NCBI GenBank assembly: GCA_024643825.1
Contig: JAHEME010000083.1
Location: forward strand, 1 to 8,251
From: Chloroflexota bacterium
GTDB taxonomy: Bacteria; Chloroflexota; Anaerolineae; Aggregatilineales; UBA3940
Direction of reading: 5' to 3'
DNA length: 8,251 nt
A program made the translations under genes and the position numbers. The notes beneath the pieces are model-generated. The model was not told the DNA's origin and searched no databases. It saw only the letters and a program-made list of their open reading frames with translations. Shown in pieces: positions 5,858 to 8,251 of the stretch; position 1 is the first letter of the stretch; every line of letters begins with the position of its first letter.

Positions 5858-5866
5858 GGGGGGGGG
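5858..5866. repeat. G9 homopolymer in the intergenic gap
   Basis: Nine consecutive G on the + strand lie about 100 bases upstream of the glycosyltransferase start, in a gap that otherwise holds no gene. A change in length could alter promoter or leader spacing, but nothing else points to a switch. Confidence 0.75.
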
Positions 5867-5938
5867 ATGACTAAGAGAAAGAGTACACCCCAAATAGGTT
5901 GTGTGGCTCGCCGCCCGGCTGCCGGAGATCATCTAGCC

Positions 5939-6025
5939 TTACCGCCGATAGGCCGCGATATAGAACGGTCGCTTGACGATCTTCGGCTTCTTCGGCTTGC
6001 CGTGGATCATCACCTCAATCTCGCT
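5939..6025 (-). pseudogene. gcvT-like 3' fragment, copy B
   Basis: Twenty-eight codons and TAA encode SEIEVMIHGKPKKPK then IVKRPFYIAAYRR. Against copy A, 72 of 87 bases match. Eleven of 28 sense codons differ, but only four change the residue (T/S, V/I, V/M, A/P). The fragment overlaps the last 16 bases of the YfhO-family gene in another frame, so it cannot belong to that protein. The upstream frame shows no gcvT homology and no ribosome-binding site. After the stop the two copies diverge within a few bases. It is best read as a broken gene end or a recombination scar. Confidence 0.55.
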
Positions 6026-8251
6026 TCTCTGGCCCGATTCCGTCTCATGATATGTGCAACAGATATAGCCACTATGATCAGGAGTGACCCAACTGTGATC
6101 CGCAGCCCTGTCGTGATACTCATGGGCTGGTAGCGCATTTCGATCACATGATCTCCTGCCCCCACAACCACGCCTCGGAAGGCATAGTTCGCCAGCCATA
6201 CCCGGGTGGGGGAGCCATCGATCCAGGCGTTCCAGCCCGGATAATTCATCTCGGCGAAAATGACCAGGACGGGTTGGTTCGCCTGTACATGAGCACGAAG
6301 ATAGTTGGGGGTATAGGCCTCATATGCGAGCTGCGCTCTGGGGTTGTCAGCCGCATGATCAGGCAGGTCGGGCCGCTGCCCATCGGTCGAAGTGACGACC
6401 GCCTTTGCAAAGGGATCAAAATCATCTCTGGAAAGGAACGCCAGGGCATCGTCATCGCTGCTGACTATATGGACGGCAGGCGCTGCGTACAGGCGGGGAA
6501 GGTTGCCCTCGTGCTCATAGAGATAGGCTCCGTCCCTCTGCTCCACCAGACGCATCTCTGCATTGATCTGCGGCTCTGTGCTGACCTCATAGTCTGAGGC
6601 CAGAAGCTTTAGGCCACGAGATTCCGGTCGGGCACTCAGCATTTCTAAGCGAGCGGAACTCAGGCGGCCCTGCTGCCCGGTGCTGTTAGGTACGCCGTAA
6701 ATGGCGCTGCTGCCGGAGTGGGGAACCCGTACCTCGGCGGGATCAAGAGAGAGGATTGCCAGAGGATCAGCCGGATCGTAAAGCGCTTCTGTCGGCTGAG
6801 GCTGTGACACAGGCCAGGCAAAAATGATCATATCCACCAGCAGGATAGCAACAACACTCCAGCCCCACGTTTTCGCAGGCCAGATCGCCTTGCTGCTCAG
6901 CCATGCGCTGAGAGAAAGCAGTGCCATCAGCAGGAACAGGGTCAGTACATTGCGTTGCTGTAATCCATAGAACACTTTCGGTTCCAGGTAGCGAAAGTAT
7001 CCGGCCTGCTGAATCTGACGCGTGATCGGATCGCCCGCCAGTCGCAGTGCTGCCCAGCCTGCCAGCAGCATCAGCGAGATCGCCGTCCCGATCCGTACAG
7101 CCCATCGAAAGGCAGTGTTTCCCTCCGGGGGCATGGCTTCGGCGCGATCCAGCAATGCGTTGAGTCCAAGCCCTCCCAGTACACTGATTGAGAAAGTAGT
7201 CAGGAACAGAAACCGTGCGTAGATTTCCAGGAATGACGCGATCTGATAGATAACGCGATGAAGCAATGGGATGGGTAGGGCAAGGAGGATCCCTGCCAGC
7301 GCTACCATCCCGAAGAACCAGGTAGCCGATCTCTCCCGCTTCCTTGCAACGATCAGTGCGTACACTGCCAGCAGCGCCGTTGCCAGCCCTGCATAGGGCA
7401 TGAATTCATAAATCAGCGTTGTCCCGAATCCCAGCGAGGTAAACGTATGCGGATCATAGAAGCTGTATGGGGCCAGAATCGCTGTCAGTGCTACAGGGTT
7501 TACGGCCTGTGTCTCCATACTCTCAAGGGAATGTGCATTCAAAACGCGGAAAGAATAGGCGCTCACTTCTAGCGTAGGCAGGATCTGCACGGCAAGAAGT
7601 GCCGCCGCCAAAAGCCCCAGCGCAGCAGAGAGAGCCACATCATACGCAAGGTCAGCCCATCGGCGGCTGAACAGTGCCAGACCAAACTGGTAAAGCCCGT
7701 AGGCGGTGGGGATCAGCAGTGTATAGATAATGAAGGGCGGACTACCTGCCAGCACTTCCAGCATAACAAAGCCAACGGTTGCCAGCAAATACCACCAGGA
7801 TCGTCCTCTGAGCAATCGCCTATAGCTCCATAGAATCCATGCAGGCCAGGTGATTGCGAATACAGAAGCAGCAATTCCAGCCAGAAATCGCATGGTGATC
7901 ATGCCTGAAAACATGAAGGCGACAGCGCTCAGCGCTGCCGCCGGACGCCTGACAGAGAGATCACGCATCAGCAGGTATATCCCAATTCCGGCCAGCCAGG
8001 GATGCAGCACAGCCGACACATTGAACTGAGCTGGGATCGGCAGCCACCGTAGGAGGGCCATCGGCAGGTACAGCAGTTCCGACTGTGGATCGCCCAGAAG
8101 AGGAAGCCCGCCGCTGTTATACAGATTCCAGATCGGGATCTGGCCTGCCGCAAGCCCACGCCGGATGATCATTTCAAAGCCGTAGAACTGGGAGAAATCG
8201 GGGGAAATGCGGGCGAAAGCGAATGCATTGGTTCCCGGCATGAACAAGGCT
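6010..8251 (-). CDS. YfhO-family polytopic membrane protein, 5' end outside window
   Basis: The reading frame is open to the right edge. The visible 746 or so residues lack the expected first membrane helix, so the true start lies beyond 8251; the TTG at 8247 is unlikely to be it. Numbered from that TTG, AGQIPIWNLYNSGGLPLLGD (34-53) with PQ following is the family's first conserved loop, followed by about ten membrane helices up to residue 480. An extracytoplasmic domain follows with NLPRLY (582-587), then PGWNAWIDG (670-678), ANYAFRGVVVGAG (686-698) and YQPMS (706-710), and a last helix near 713-733. These C-terminal blocks are diagnostic of YfhO-like proteins. In Bacillus and Listeria, YfhO relatives glycosylate lipoteichoic acid using lipid-linked sugars; the substrate here is unknown. 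The stop overlaps the gcvT-like tail by 16 bases. No terminator follows it. Confidence 0.85.
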   Translation of the reverse strand, partial: ALFMPGTNAFAFARISPDFSQFYGFEMIIRRGLAAGQIPIWNLYNSGGLPLLGDPQSELLYLPMALLRWLPIPAQFNVSAVLHPWLAGIGIYLLMRDLSVRRPAAALSAVAFMFSGMITMRFLAGIAASVFAITWPAWILWSYRRLLRGRSWWYLLATVGFVMLEVLAGSPPFIIYTLLIPTAYGLYQFGLALFSRRWADLAYDVALSAALGLLAAALLAVQILPTLEVSAYSFRVLNAHSLESMETQAVNPVALTAILAPYSFYDPHTFTSLGFGTTLIYEFMPYAGLATALLAVYALIVARKRERSATWFFGMVALAGILLALPIPLLHRVIYQIASFLEIYARFLFLTTFSISVLGGLGLNALLDRAEAMPPEGNTAFRWAVRIGTAISLMLLAGWAALRLAGDPITRQIQQAGYFRYLEPKVFYGLQQRNVLTLFLLMALLSLSAWLSSKAIWPAKTWGWSVVAILLVDMIIFAWPVSQPQPTEALYDPADPLAILSLDPAEVRVPHSGSSAIYGVPNSTGQQGRLSSARLEMLSARPESRGLKLLASDYEVSTEPQINAEMRLVEQRDGAYLYEHEGNLPRLYAAPAVHIVSSDDDALAFLSRDDFDPFAKAVVTSTDGQRPDLPDHAADNPRAQLAYEAYTPNYLRAHVQANQPVLVIFAEMNYPGWNAWIDGSPTRVWLANYAFRGVVVGAGDHVIEMRYQPMSITTGLRITVGSLLIIVAISVAHIMRRNRAREARLR

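Noticed and set aside
5905..5938. GC-rich inverted sequence after copy B as a terminator
   Set aside because: The palindrome around CCGGCTGCCGG leaves almost no loop and no U tract follows on either strand, so a terminator is not supported.
5939..6199. An 86-residue independent gene ending in the gcvT-like tail B
   Set aside because: Its first two-thirds are an out-of-frame reading of conserved YfhO-family sequence, so only the tail is meaningful.

Overview
The window looks like a piece of a Chloroflexota (probably Anaerolineae-like) chromosome. This is inferred from the gene families together: an Uma2-type nuclease, a CSLREA/beta-helix surface protein ending in LPATG plus a membrane anchor, a YfhO-family membrane protein, a GT-C-type glycosyltransferase and a tiny two-helix membrane protein. 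No rRNA or tRNA was found to fix the taxonomy.

Layout, left to right. Positions 1-210 hold no gene I can support. A 51-residue two-helix membrane protein (211-366, +) converges on an Uma2-family nuclease gene (439-1041, -), and a shared hairpin (384-420) separates them. The Uma2 gene starts a few bases from an extended -10 element, and that element directly follows the terminator (1061-1090) of a large secreted, wall-anchored protein gene (1112-3865, -). The surface protein has its own candidate promoter (3949-3977) and a structured leader (3917-3944). Upstream of it, 3993-4189 is a mosaic of leftovers: a terminator, the last codons of what seems to be a second LPATG-type surface protein, and a fragment resembling the 3' end of gcvT (aminomethyltransferase). 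Next come a 509-residue GT-C-like glycosyltransferase (4225-5754, -), a second gcvT-like tail (5939-6025), and a YfhO-family protein (6010-8251, -) whose 5' end lies beyond the window.

How the parts may work together. The two membrane enzymes plausibly handle lipid-linked sugars for envelope glycans, and the beta-helix protein is an extracellular surface protein. They are neighbours, but each transcription unit appears separately bounded, so one shared pathway is only an inference. Uma2 looks unrelated to the rest.

The most notable signals lie between genes. There are two 83% identical gcvT-like tails 1,848 bp apart, bracketing the glycosyltransferase gene. A copied surface-protein tail with its terminator joins one of them exactly at a stop codon. 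Three terminator hairpins share the apical sequence GCGAAYGTGC. I see no CRISPR array, transposase, integrase or recognisable defence system.
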